Assembly: GCF_022163125.1 (NCBI RefSeq)
Contig: NZ_CP091881.1
Location: 3,286,001-3,350,000 of the forward strand
DNA length: 64,000 bases
Source: Paenibacillus sp. HWE-109
Lineage (GTDB): Bacteria > Bacillota > Bacilli > Paenibacillales > NBRC-103111
Reading direction: 5' to 3'
Shown: piece by piece, positions 48,858 through 57,096 of the stretch
How the letters are laid out: the number at the start of each line of letters is the position of its first letter
Position numbering within the stretch: position 1 is the first letter of the stretch
Made by a program: the position numbers and the translations under genes
Notes under the pieces: model-generated
What the model saw: only the letters and a program-made list of their open reading frames with translations
What the model was told of the DNA's origin: nothing
Databases searched by the model: none

Positions 48858-49142
48858 TTATTTGCCTCTTTTTTTCGAATAATACAAAACGCCCAGGTAA
48901 TGCGCTCCTGTAAACAAGGTGAGGATCCCAAAAAACAAGAGAAATCCGCCTTGACGATCCCGGAAAAATAATTGGAGAACGAACAGCGCCAGCGATATTT
49001 CGCTCCATAGCAGTGTTCTTTTTTTGAGCTGCGTCAGGTCCGCGGTGGATTTGCTAATTTTGCGAAGATTCATGTAGGTTAGACCTGCAAGAACGATGAC
49101 GCCGATAATGATCACGAGAATGTAGTTTAAATTGCCCGACAT
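48858..49142 (-). CDS. Small membrane protein, unknown
   Basis: This 94-residue protein has three hydrophobic segments (about 7-24, 46-60 and 66-86), a short basic loop ('NLRKISKSTADLTQLKKRT') and a basic C-terminus. GGGGGAATC precedes the ATG. No recognised family and no informative neighbours. Confidence 0.6.
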   Translation of the reverse strand: MSGNLNYILVIIIGVIVLAGLTYMNLRKISKSTADLTQLKKRTLLWSEISLALFVLQLFFRDRQGGFLLFFGILTLFTGAHYLGVLYYSKKRGK

Positions 49143-49318
49143 GTGATTCCCCCTATTTCCGATGCATCTACTTAGTTTCTATTGTACATAAGACATTATA
49201 TCTAAGATACATGGAATATAGGCTGTTGTCTATTTGAAAAAGGAGTTTAGCTTCCGTTGTAGAATCTATGTTTAGTAAGAAACATGACGCCGAAATTCAG
49301 TCAGAAGGAGTACTGCCC

Positions 49319-49816
49319 ATGTCTACGCTTTTGTTTAAACCTTTAGAAGAATCCGATATTCCCTTATTAATGGCTATTTACAACCATTTTGTCGTGCATA
49401 CGACTGTTTCTTTTCACACAGAGCCCGTGGATATTTCGGAATTTACAGCAAGCGTTATCCACCCGAACCCACGGTACCAAACGGATGTGATTTGGTTAGG
49501 CGGCATCCTGCAAGGATACGTACAAATCATGCCGCACAAGAAAAAACAAGCGTATGATACGACGGCGGAAATCACTATTTATTTGCACCCGGATTGCGTT
49601 GGACGAGGTGTCGGTTCCGCTGCCATCCAACATATTGAAGCAGTCGCCAAAGAACGCGGCTTCCACTCTTTAATTTCTACCATCTGCTCGGATAATACGC
49701 CCAGTATTCGCTCATTTACGAAAAACGGGTATGCACAGTGTGCACATTTCCGCGAGGTTGGCTTCAAATGGGGAAAATTCTTGGATATAGTCACTTATCA
49801 GAAGATCATCAGTTAA
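49319..49816 (+). CDS. GNAT N-acetyltransferase (phosphinothricin/methionine-sulfoximine acetyltransferase-like)
   Basis: This protein of about 165 residues has 'LLFKPLEESDIPLLMAIYNHFVVHTTVSFHTEPVD' at the N-terminus, as in the Pat/YncA subgroup, and the acetyl-CoA motif 'DCVGRGVGSAAIQHIEAVAKERGFHSLISTI' (about 98-128). The group acetylates small amines such as methionine sulfoximine or phosphinothricin. The ATG at 49319 follows AAGGAG at eight bases; the frame opens 17 codons earlier. The stop is three bases from the convergent next gene. Confidence 0.83.
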   Translation: MSTLLFKPLEESDIPLLMAIYNHFVVHTTVSFHTEPVDISEFTASVIHPNPRYQTDVIWLGGILQGYVQIMPHKKKQAYDTTAEITIYLHPDCVGRGVGSAAIQHIEAVAKERGFHSLISTICSDNTPSIRSFTKNGYAQCAHFREVGFKWGKFLDIVTYQKIIS

Positions 49817-49819
49817 GGT

Positions 49820-50848
49820 TTAGGGTGTCACTAAACTCCAGTTCAGCCCTTCATCTGTTGTACGCCAAATATCTTTGGTATCCCTCAACCAGCCACTAGT
49901 CGCAGTCGCAAAACTCATTTGTACGCTCGCTTCTAGCGGCTGAAAGGTACTGGGAAACGCATGCTGACTCCAGGTCTTTCCTCCGTCCACAGTTCGGAGC
50001 CACTGCCATCTGATTTCCTGCTCCGTACTTTGCGTCCTCATTTCTATCAGAATATAACCATGCTGGGCATCGGCAAAGGCAATCGCCACGGGATTTCCTG
50101 AATTCGGCAATTTGCTTGTTTCAAGCCACGTTTCCCCATCCTTCATTTGGTAAAGTGTCAAACGATCTTTCTCCCTCTTGCCAGATCCAGGTCCAATGAA
50201 CCAACCTGTTGTCTGCGACTGGAATGTAAAGGCGCCAGCTGCTTTGGCAGGCAGGGGAATTCGGTTGGAGACCGACCAGGTTAAGCCGCCATCCTGTGTG
50301 CGCAACAGCTGTAAATCGGTATAACTCTGAGCAGCCAGCAGCCCCTTTTGCCGATCAAAAAACTGAAAATAAGGCGTCCCTTGGGTGCCTTCAAGTCCCG
50401 GCAGGTTCTGTGCAATAACCTCCCAAGATTGTCCGCCATCTGAAGTTAGCCGCAGTTCCGACTTGTTAGTTCCCCGCTCTTTTGCAAACAACCAGCCTGT
50501 TTCAGTATCCAGAAAAGAGATTGTGCTAGGCGCAGTCTGATTGGTGATTTTATTTTTAGCTTGCCAAGTGACTCCCCCGTCACTGGTTTGGATAAGTTGC
50601 AGTTCCTTGCCATTGTCAGCTAGTCCGTATCCCCGAAGCTCATCAATGAACGTAAGCGCTCTGCTAGGAATTAGCTGTGGAGGATCACTTTGCGTATCCA
50701 CACGAATGGGTTCCCCAATGGTTAACATAGCGCCGAAATTAGCTTGCAGCGGAGTCCGCAGGTTAGGAGCCGTTGTTGAGGTTTTCTCGTACAGACAACC
50801 GGCGCACAGCAGCAATATGATGAAAAGCACAAAAATTTTGTTGTTCAT
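49820..50848 (-). CDS. Lipoprotein with Ycf48/BNR-like beta-propeller repeats
   Basis: This protein of about 342 residues has a lipoprotein signal (about 1-18, 'LLLCAGC') followed by repeated 'LLRTQDGGLTWSVSNRI', 'LTSDGGQSWEVIAQNL', 'LRTVDGGKTWSQHAFP' and 'WRTTDEGLNWSLVTP' units. This (x)TxDGGxTW pattern is a sialidase/Ycf48-like propeller. In bacteria such proteins are mostly uncharacterised envelope proteins. The start is probably the ATG at 50848 (in-frame ATG four codons upstream). It is divergent from the deacetylase gene. Confidence 0.82.
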   Translation of the reverse strand: MNNKIFVLFIILLLCAGCLYEKTSTTAPNLRTPLQANFGAMLTIGEPIRVDTQSDPPQLIPSRALTFIDELRGYGLADNGKELQLIQTSDGGVTWQAKNKITNQTAPSTISFLDTETGWLFAKERGTNKSELRLTSDGGQSWEVIAQNLPGLEGTQGTPYFQFFDRQKGLLAAQSYTDLQLLRTQDGGLTWSVSNRIPLPAKAAGAFTFQSQTTGWFIGPGSGKREKDRLTLYQMKDGETWLETSKLPNSGNPVAIAFADAQHGYILIEMRTQSTEQEIRWQWLRTVDGGKTWSQHAFPSTFQPLEASVQMSFATATSGWLRDTKDIWRTTDEGLNWSLVTP

Positions 50849-51079
50849 CAGGGCTAACATAGCCTCACTCCCTTCCTTTGGACACCTTCTTCTGCTTAGC
50901 TTAGGTATATGTAATGACGCTCTATGTTCCTAAATAGTTCATGTCCGCGCCTTCCTCCCACTGTGAATAGCCATTGGTTTACAGACCTAGCCGATTATGA
51001 CTTCCTTTATTTTCACTGGATAAGATACCTCATCCTAACAAAACCTAAAGCATAGTCATAAAGCTCGGAGGGGATTGCC

Positions 51080-52111
51080 ATGACCAAATGGGTTTGGCCC
51101 GTCGCCATCGTTTGCCTGTTGACAGCAGGCTGCGGTGTGTCCAATAACAAGCCTTATCACGATCAACGATCAGCACAGAATTCTCATGTGGATGAAGTCG
51201 CCCTTGCAGATGAGCCCAGCGTCGACAGCAGCAGGATGGATAGTAAGCCTTTGGCTAGTTCCAGCATAAAGCCTACGCAGGCGCCTTCAGAAGCGCCCAA
51301 AGCAACAGATCAGCCCCAAACTACGCCAACAGTAGCCATTCCTAGTCCATCACCCAAAACAAGCGCAAAAAAGGCCGCGCAACCCGAGGTTTCCAAGAAA
51401 CCCTCTGTGGCTGTGCAGAAAAATCAAGGTCATGTCCGAATTTCGCAGAAAAAGCTTACACTCTCCCAGTTGGCTGTGAAGTATCCGGACACATTCAAGC
51501 TGCGCGGCTCTTCGCAGGAAAAGAAAGTAGCGCTCACTTTCGATGATGGACCTGACACCCGATTCACGCCCAAGGTTCTCGATACGCTGAAGGCGAACCA
51601 TGTCAAAGCCACATTTTTCGTGCTTGGCGTCAAGGCAAGCTCGCATCCTGATGTGATCAGGCGAATGGTCAACGAAGGCCACGTGATTGGTAATCACTCC
51701 TACAGCCACGCTAATCTACCCAAGCTGACCGTAGACAAATTCCAGAATCAGATCATGAGTACAGAGAGTGTTCTTCAAGGCTTGATCGGCTATGCGCCTA
51801 AGCTGATTCGCCCGCCTTACGGGGCGATTAATGAAGAACAGGTTAGATGGGTCGCCGATCACCATTATTTAATCGTGAACTGGAATGTTGATTCGCTTGA
51901 CTGGAAATCGCTGAGCGCGGATCAGGTGCTGAGCAATATTATGCAGCAGACGAAGCCGGGGTCCATTATCCTGCAGCATTCCGGAGGGGCTGACAGCCAA
52001 GACCTTTCAGGAACGGTGCAAGCGCTCGAACCTTTGATCATTAAACTTAAAGCAGCCGGCTACACCTTTGTAACCGTACCTGAGCTGCTTCACGTCACCA
52101 AAAGCAAATAA
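51080..52111 (+). CDS. Polysaccharide deacetylase (NodB domain) lipoprotein
   Basis: This 343-residue protein has a lipoprotein signal ('CLLTAGCG', Cys18), a Pro/Ser/Lys-rich linker (about 40-115) and a NodB domain from about 148. 'VALTFDDGPD' carries the catalytic and metal Asp155/156, and 'GNHSYSHANLP' the metal His206/His210. 'RPPYGAIN' and 'ILQHSGG' follow. It is a CE4 enzyme likely to deacetylate peptidoglycan or a surface polysaccharide outside the membrane. GGAGGGG precedes the ATG, and a strong terminator follows. Confidence 0.93.
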   Translation: MTKWVWPVAIVCLLTAGCGVSNNKPYHDQRSAQNSHVDEVALADEPSVDSSRMDSKPLASSSIKPTQAPSEAPKATDQPQTTPTVAIPSPSPKTSAKKAAQPEVSKKPSVAVQKNQGHVRISQKKLTLSQLAVKYPDTFKLRGSSQEKKVALTFDDGPDTRFTPKVLDTLKANHVKATFFVLGVKASSHPDVIRRMVNEGHVIGNHSYSHANLPKLTVDKFQNQIMSTESVLQGLIGYAPKLIRPPYGAINEEQVRWVADHHYLIVNWNVDSLDWKSLSADQVLSNIMQQTKPGSIILQHSGGADSQDLSGTVQALEPLIIKLKAAGYTFVTVPELLHVTKSK

Positions 52112-52154
52112 GCCGAAGCGCGCCAATATAGGTGCGCACCGGCTTGTTTTTTTT
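52110..52154 (+). terminator. Terminator after the polysaccharide deacetylase gene
   Basis: AAGCCG...GCGC..CC pairs with GG.GCGC..CGGCTT, followed by GTTTTTTTT. The hairpin begins at the stop codon. Confidence 0.88.
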
Positions 52155-52233
52155 ATTGTGCAGCTCCGATGTTCCCCTTTACTAACTTAATCTGATTTGA
52201 GTCTTGCGGCATTGCGCTTTTTATACTACAATT

Positions 52234-52256
52234 TAATTCGTAATAATTACTTATAA
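52234..52256. promoter_or_regulatory. Zur-box-like palindrome upstream of COG0523 GTPase 1
   Basis: TAATTCGTAAT-A-ATTACTTATAA matches the Bacillus Zur consensus (TAAATCGTAAT-N-ATTACGATTTA) in the core CGTAATNATTAC except one position. It lies 25-48 bases before the TTG start of the gene at 52282. Confidence 0.75.
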
Positions 52257-52281
52257 ATAGATATATAAAGGAGTCCTCCTT

Positions 52282-53298
52282 TTGAGCAAAGTTCCCGTTA
52301 TCGTATTGAGCGGATTTCTAGGCAGCGGCAAAACCACCTTGCTCCTACGCATGCTTCAAGAAGCTGACTCCTTCCAGCTCACACCGGCTGTTCTGATGAA
52401 TGAACTGGGTAAACAGGATGTCGACGGCCATCTGCTGCAAGCAGCTTCACCTGATTTACCGATGACTAAACTGCTCGATGGCTGCATCTGCTGCAGTAAA
52501 AAGAGTGATATCAGCGGCGCTGTCAAACAACTGCTCTTGCGCAAACCGAGCGTCATTCTTATTGAATTAACCGGTGTTGCCAATCCGGAAGAAATCGTCG
52601 ATGCGCTGACTGAGCCTGCTTTGCTGCCCTATGTAAAGCTTCATCAGGTCATTACCCTGCTTGACGCGGAGAACGTGCTGGACTATAACAGCATCTTTGC
52701 TGCCGACCGGGAACTGGTCCACACGCTGCGCAGACAGATCGAAGTAGCCGATCTCCTGCTTTTGAACAAAATCGACTTCGTTTCTGCCAAAAAATTAGTT
52801 ACCATTGAAAAAACGATCCGCAAATACAATGACCGCTCTTTGTTGCTGCCAACGACACATAGCCACTTTGATTTGGCACTTGTATTCGGTTCCCTGCTGC
52901 CACAGAAGCAAGTGCCTTCGCAGGCTCTTTCTTTCAATAACAAGTTCCAGATCCAAGCTGTAAAAGCCGTTCAGCAGCCCAATTCCGCCCCGTCTCCTGC
53001 TGTCTCTTATTCTCGCATACATACCGTTACGCTGCCTATTGAAGAAGGGTTTCCCCTCACACAGAGCATCGTGGAACGTTATTTAGCCAAATGGGGCTCG
53101 TCTTTACTTAGGGCCAAAGGGTATTTACGCATCGGTTCTCAAAGCGAGCCTTCCCTCATGCAATTTGCCGGCAAACGTATAAACTGGCAGTCCTCATCTT
53201 TTGCAGGCTCGCCTTACCTGGTTCTCATTGGCCTGGATCTTGATGCTGACGTGCTTATTGCGGATTGGAAGCAGCGGCTCGCCGAATATCTTCGTTAA
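52282..53298 (+). CDS. COG0523/CobW-family GTPase 1 (zinc-allocation type)
   Basis: This 338-residue G3E GTPase has 'VIVLSGFLGSGKTTLLLRML' (P-loop, residue 10-18), 'EXNELGKQDVDG', the metal motif CxCC in 'LLDGCICCSKKSDIS' (about 71-74) and 'LLNKID'. A C-terminal CobW_C domain follows. COG0523 proteins deliver metal to target proteins, and many are induced by zinc starvation (YciC/ZagA). The start is TTG after AAGGAG. The Zur-like box upstream supports repression by Zur when zinc is plentiful. Unlike the paralogue at 58970 it has no histidine-rich loop. Confidence 0.88.
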   Translation: MSKVPVIVLSGFLGSGKTTLLLRMLQEADSFQLTPAVLMNELGKQDVDGHLLQAASPDLPMTKLLDGCICCSKKSDISGAVKQLLLRKPSVILIELTGVANPEEIVDALTEPALLPYVKLHQVITLLDAENVLDYNSIFAADRELVHTLRRQIEVADLLLLNKIDFVSAKKLVTIEKTIRKYNDRSLLLPTTHSHFDLALVFGSLLPQKQVPSQALSFNNKFQIQAVKAVQQPNSAPSPAVSYSRIHTVTLPIEEGFPLTQSIVERYLAKWGSSLLRAKGYLRIGSQSEPSLMQFAGKRINWQSSSFAGSPYLVLIGLDLDADVLIADWKQRLAEYLR

Positions 53299-53306
53299 GA
53301 ACAAAC

Positions 53307-53344
53307 AAAAAAGCAGTCCGCAAAGTTCATCTGCCGGCTGCTTT
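53307..53344. terminator. Terminator between COG0523 GTPase 1 and the HD-GYP gene
   Basis: AAAAGCAG and CTGCTTT arms surround an imperfect, GC-containing loop between the two convergent stop codons (53298 and 53352). Confidence 0.6.
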
Positions 53345-53351
53345 CGATAGA

Positions 53352-54359
53352 TCAAGCAAAAATCGATTGAATTTGAATATTTCTTTCCTTGCTCAAATCT
53401 ACAAAATCGCTTCCCACCTTAATAAGCGGACTCCCGATGTCGTGGGGGTTGATGTAGACGACCTCTCCGCGGCGACCATCGGACAGCAGCACATCGTTAC
53501 CGATCAAGTGCGCCGTGATATTCGTTAAGAAGACAGAGATGATTTCGGGTTCGAATTCACCGAACGTGCCTTCTCGCATTTGCTTAATAATTTCATAAAA
53601 TGGCATTGGCTCATGATAAGGCCGTTTGGAAGACATCGCGTGAAAGATATCTGCAATCGCGACTACTTTACTGAAGATATCAATTTGATCCTTTTTTAGC
53701 CCGAAGGGATATCCTCTGCCATCTTCGCGTTCATGATGCTGAATCGCAACGGATGCGACACGATGTCCGACACCGACCGTATCTCGCAGCAGCTCATATC
53801 CGAATATGGTGTGCTGCTTAATCATCGCGTACTCTTCTTTCGTTAGCTTTCCAGGCTTGTTGAGGATTTCAATCGGGATCTTCACCTTGCCGACATCATG
53901 CAGCGTTGCCGCCAAACTGAGGGTCGCCAACTCAGTGCTGCTCAAATTCATCCATTTGCCGATTAATGTTGAAAGGACTCCCACACCGATATTATGCTCA
54001 TGGGTATAGTCATCCTTGGCCCGAACCGTTTCAAATAATTCGAAAATATTCGGGTGATCAGCCATTTGCTGTACCGCTGGAATCACTTCTTCACGGAATT
54101 GATGGACGGGAACTTTACGATCCGCCTGAATCGATTGAAATAATTGTTTGGCTTGCTTGACCGTCATCTGCATACGCATTTCACAGGATTCCGTCACGGT
54201 TTTGACCGGCGTATCCCACATAATCATGGACATATCGACACGATGCATCCGAATAAGCTCAAGTTCTTCATTTCCGATAATTGCTTTAGCGGGAATTAGG
54301 ACTAGGCCGACAGAATTAACTACATCTTGTTTAACCTTTCTCCCTATGTAGCTGCTCAT
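53352..54359 (-). CDS. HD-GYP domain phosphodiesterase-type protein
   Basis: This protein of about 335 residues has an N-terminal region of unknown fold (about 1-120) and an HD-GYP domain. 'LAATLHDVGKVKIPIEILNKPGKLTKEEY' gives the HD and K residues, 'VASVAIQHHEREDGRGYPFGLKKDQI' contains the full HHExxDGxGYP signature, and 'VVAIADIFHAMSSKRPY' follows. Intact HD-GYP proteins hydrolyse cyclic di-GMP. The ATG at 54359 follows AGGAG at eight bases. It is separated from zur by an AT-rich gap. Confidence 0.9.
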   Translation of the reverse strand: MSSYIGRKVKQDVVNSVGLVLIPAKAIIGNEELELIRMHRVDMSMIMWDTPVKTVTESCEMRMQMTVKQAKQLFQSIQADRKVPVHQFREEVIPAVQQMADHPNIFELFETVRAKDDYTHEHNIGVGVLSTLIGKWMNLSSTELATLSLAATLHDVGKVKIPIEILNKPGKLTKEEYAMIKQHTIFGYELLRDTVGVGHRVASVAIQHHEREDGRGYPFGLKKDQIDIFSKVVAIADIFHAMSSKRPYHEPMPFYEIIKQMREGTFGEFEPEIISVFLTNITAHLIGNDVLLSDGRRGEVVYINPHDIGSPLIKVGSDFVDLSKERNIQIQSIFA

Positions 54360-54496
54360 CTGCAAAACTCCTATGATTATGTAATTTTACTTATCATGTT
54401 CATTGTAAACGTTTGTTTACTATTACCAATATACAATTTTCAACAAAATTTGACAATTACTTTTCTAAGAATTTCCAAAGCGATCTCTTTTCAAAA

Positions 54497-54530
54497 TAAA
54501 AAAAACCATGGAACCAAGTTCCACGGTTTC
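54497..54530 (-). terminator. Terminator after zur
   Basis: On the minus strand GAAACCGTGGAA pairs with TTCCATGGTTT and is followed by an eight-base T-run. The first arm touches the zur stop codon. Confidence 0.85.
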
Positions 54531-54988
54531 TAATGCTCAACCAACGTCGAGGGCGCAGCCGATTTACAATCCGCACAATAACCGAATATCTCAAAACGAT
54601 GGCTTTGAATTTCAAAACTTTCGGGCAAATCCTCCACAAGCTTCATCGGACAGAATTCGAATGTCACCGTCTTCTCACAGCTGACACAGATCATATGATG
54701 GTGATGGTGAGACAGACAGCTAGCTTTGAATTTCAAACCATCGGTCAAATGAAATTGCTCCAAAACGCCCATCTCGCTTAACAAGCGCAGATTGCGATAG
54801 ACCGTATCAAAGCTGACGCCTGGGTATTTCACTTTCATGTATTCATAAACGTCTTTCGGCGATAAATAACTTCCTGATTCCGCAAACAACGTTGCCAAGC
54901 TCCTGCGCTGTTCTGTAATACGCCAGCCTTTCTGAGCCATGGCTCTTAGCATCTCGTCGATCGTATGCTTATGAGTGCCCACGTGCAT
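54530..54988 (-). CDS. zur: Zinc uptake regulator Zur (Fur family)
   Basis: This protein of about 152 residues has the Fur-type winged helix ('MLRAMAQKGWRITEQRRSLATLFAESGSYLSPKDVYEYMKVKYPGVSFDTVYRNLRLLSEMGVLEQFHL'). The metal-sensing 'SCLSHHHHHMICVSCEKTVTFEFCPM' follows, then 'HRFEIFGYCADCK', the two CxxC pairs that form the structural zinc site. The HHHHH stretch and 'CP' match B. subtilis Zur rather than Fur or PerR. The ATG at 54988 follows GAGGGG. Two Zur-box-like sites within 6 kb and COG0523 neighbours support the assignment. Confidence 0.88.
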   Translation of the reverse strand: MHVGTHKHTIDEMLRAMAQKGWRITEQRRSLATLFAESGSYLSPKDVYEYMKVKYPGVSFDTVYRNLRLLSEMGVLEQFHLTDGLKFKASCLSHHHHHMICVSCEKTVTFEFCPMKLVEDLPESFEIQSHRFEIFGYCADCKSAAPSTLVEH

Positions 54989-55108
54989 TACCCCTCTATC
55001 GTAAAATGTTCTACTAACATAGTGCAGCAAATAGACCTATTACGTCAAGTAGATGAACCTGCACGCTCTAGAAAATTGTCCTAATTATCACGAAGGAGTC
55101 ATACGCTA

Positions 55109-56035
55109 ATGCCTACAGTATCTCTGCTCACAATAGAACGCATTCAAGCTTTTAAAACGATGTTCATCAGCATTTTACTGGAAGCTATTCCGTTCATCCT
55201 GCTAGGCGTCATCCTCTCTTCCCTGCTTCAGACGTTTGTATCCGAGCAAACCATTCGCCGTTTCATTCCTAAGAATCCGCTGCTTGGCATCGTATTCGCA
55301 TGCCTCTTAGGCATCCTGTTCCCCATGTGCGAATGCGGGATGATTCCTGTGGTTCGCAGGCTGATTCTCAAAGGAATGCCCGTGTATATTGCCGTCGTGT
55401 TCATTATCACCGGGCCCATCATTAACCCTATCGTGTTCGCCGCCACCTTCATGGCTTTCCGCAATCACCCGGCCATCGCCTACTCCCGTATGGGACTTGC
55501 TTTCGCGGTAGCTGTCATCATTGGATTGATTTTATATCGGTTTATTACAAGCAGCCCGCTGCGCATCAGCCGAGCTCATTTCTCCGGGGGGGACGCTGTG
55601 GAAGGGCATCAGCATTCAGGCAGCGGCTTTTCCGGCAAATTGACGACCTTTTTCGCCCATGCCTCCGATGAGTTTTTTGAAATGGGCAAATATCTCGTAT
55701 TCGGCTCTTTGCTCACCGCACTGATTCAAATCTTTATGCAGCGCGAAAGTTTGCTAGCCATCGGTCAAGGCCCGCTCAGTTCCCATTTGTTCATGATGGG
55801 TTTTGCCTACATCCTGTCGCTTTGCTCGACATCGGACGCGTTCGTCGCCTCCTCTTTCCAAACCTCATTCACTTCCGGCTCACTGCTAACGTTCCTCGTA
55901 TTCGGACCTATGCTTGATTTCAAAAGCACGCTTATGCTGCTCTCCGTTTTCAAATCCAAGTTTGTACTCGCGCTCTCCGCGCTAATCGCTGTAACCGTGC
56001 TGGCTTGTTCACTGCTTTTGGAACGTTTTATCTAA
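55109..56035 (+). CDS. Permease of the YcgR/DUF318 (ArsP-like) family
   Basis: This 308-residue protein has about eight membrane helices in two related halves. 'PMCECGMIPVVRRLILKGMP' and 'IITGPIINPIVFAATFMAF' are the hallmark motifs, followed by 'LSLCSTSDAFVASSF' in the second half. The family was first called 'predicted permease'; some members export arsenicals, others are Zur-controlled and paired with a TIGR03943 protein as here. AAGGAG precedes the ATG. It is divergent from zur. The substrate is not known; zinc-related transport is an inference. Confidence 0.85.
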   Translation: MPTVSLLTIERIQAFKTMFISILLEAIPFILLGVILSSLLQTFVSEQTIRRFIPKNPLLGIVFACLLGILFPMCECGMIPVVRRLILKGMPVYIAVVFIITGPIINPIVFAATFMAFRNHPAIAYSRMGLAFAVAVIIGLILYRFITSSPLRISRAHFSGGDAVEGHQHSGSGFSGKLTTFFAHASDEFFEMGKYLVFGSLLTALIQIFMQRESLLAIGQGPLSSHLFMMGFAYILSLCSTSDAFVASSFQTSFTSGSLLTFLVFGPMLDFKSTLMLLSVFKSKFVLALSALIAVTVLACSLLLERFI

Positions 56036-56060
56036 TCCTAATTACGAGGAGGAATTGGAA

Positions 56061-57044
56061 ATGACCACTGCTCGCGCTATGAGTTATCATTATTTTTTCC
56101 GCACACTGATTTTACTTGGGTTTTCCAGCTACATCGTCATCCTGACCAAGAGCGACGCCCTGCAATATTACATCGCACCGCGCATGATGATTTATGTCAA
56201 AGTGGCATCCGTGGCCCTTTACATCATCGCCTGCTTTCAAGGCTACATGGCCCTGCGCGCTTATTGGGGAAAACCCGTCGCCTGTGACTGCGAGCAGCCC
56301 GCTTCTCGCTCAGCGATACGCAACACAGTTGCTTACGGCTTGCTCGTTTTGCCGCTCTTGGCCGGCTTCTTGCTGCCTGACACAGCGCTAAGCAGCGCCA
56401 TGGTCGCTGCCAAAGGGATGAATCTTTCAGCTGCCAAATCCAGCCTTGCCAAAAGCGCGGATGCCTCCAAAGATCTTGCCGTTTCACAGCCAACTCCATC
56501 GAATGCCCCTGCGGCTCCGCTGGCAAGCTCTGAGACTACATTGACCTCCGGCGCAACTTCCCAGGCAACTTCCGAAGCTGAGCTGAAGGCTTTATTTCAT
56601 GCGGACAACGAATGGGATGAGGACTTCTCCAAAATCGGTATGATCCTTTATCAAAAAGACACGATCGTCGTTAAGCCGGAAATTTATATGGAGATTCTCT
56701 CCTCCATCGATCTGTTCAAAAACAATTTTATCGGTAAAAAAATTGAACTGACAGGTTTCGTTTATCGGGAAGAAAACATGACCAACAGCCAATTCGTTGT
56801 CGGACGCTTTGCGGTCAGCTGCTGCTCCGCCGATGCTACCCCCTATGGAGTCATGATCGAATTTCCGACAGCCCAAACCTACCCCAAGGATATGTGGGTG
56901 AAAGTAACCGGCACCATCCAGAATGGCAGCTATAACGGCAACGACATTTTCACGATCAAGGCAACGCAGATTGCTAAAATTGAAAAGCCCGAATCCCCCT
57001 ATGTGTATCCGAATTTCGAACCGCTCAAGGAACTCAAGGAATAG
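56061..57044 (+). CDS. TIGR03943-family (YcgQ-like) partner of the permease
   Basis: This protein of about 327 residues has two or three N-terminal membrane helices (about 10-60, 85-115), an Ala/Ser/Thr-rich linker (about 130-180) and a C-terminal soluble beta domain. That domain includes 'FKNNFIGKKIELTGFVYREENMTNSQFVVGRFAVSCCSADATPYGVMIEF'; the 'RFAVSCCSADA' cysteine pair is typical of the family. The start is the ATG at 56061, eight bases after GGAGG, 25 bases after the permease stop. The pair forms one operon ended by a terminator. Confidence 0.85.
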   Translation: MTTARAMSYHYFFRTLILLGFSSYIVILTKSDALQYYIAPRMMIYVKVASVALYIIACFQGYMALRAYWGKPVACDCEQPASRSAIRNTVAYGLLVLPLLAGFLLPDTALSSAMVAAKGMNLSAAKSSLAKSADASKDLAVSQPTPSNAPAAPLASSETTLTSGATSQATSEAELKALFHADNEWDEDFSKIGMILYQKDTIVVKPEIYMEILSSIDLFKNNFIGKKIELTGFVYREENMTNSQFVVGRFAVSCCSADATPYGVMIEFPTAQTYPKDMWVKVTGTIQNGSYNGNDIFTIKATQIAKIEKPESPYVYPNFEPLKELKE

Positions 57045-57046
57045 CC

Positions 57047-57085
57047 AAAAAACGTTAAGGAAACTAGAATTCCTTAACGTTTTTT
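57047..57085. terminator. Bidirectional terminator after the permease operon
   Basis: AAAAAACGTTAAGGAA-CTAGAA-TTCCTTAACGTTTTTT is a 16-bp perfect stem with terminal A/T runs, serving the permease operon and the convergent MFS gene. Confidence 0.93.
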
Positions 57086-57096
57086 CGTGTCCCCTG

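Noticed and set aside
54530..54988. Assignment of the Fur-family gene to Fur or PerR
   Set aside because: The HHHHH stretch, the CPM motif, and the COG0523 neighbours with Zur-box-like sites favour Zur.
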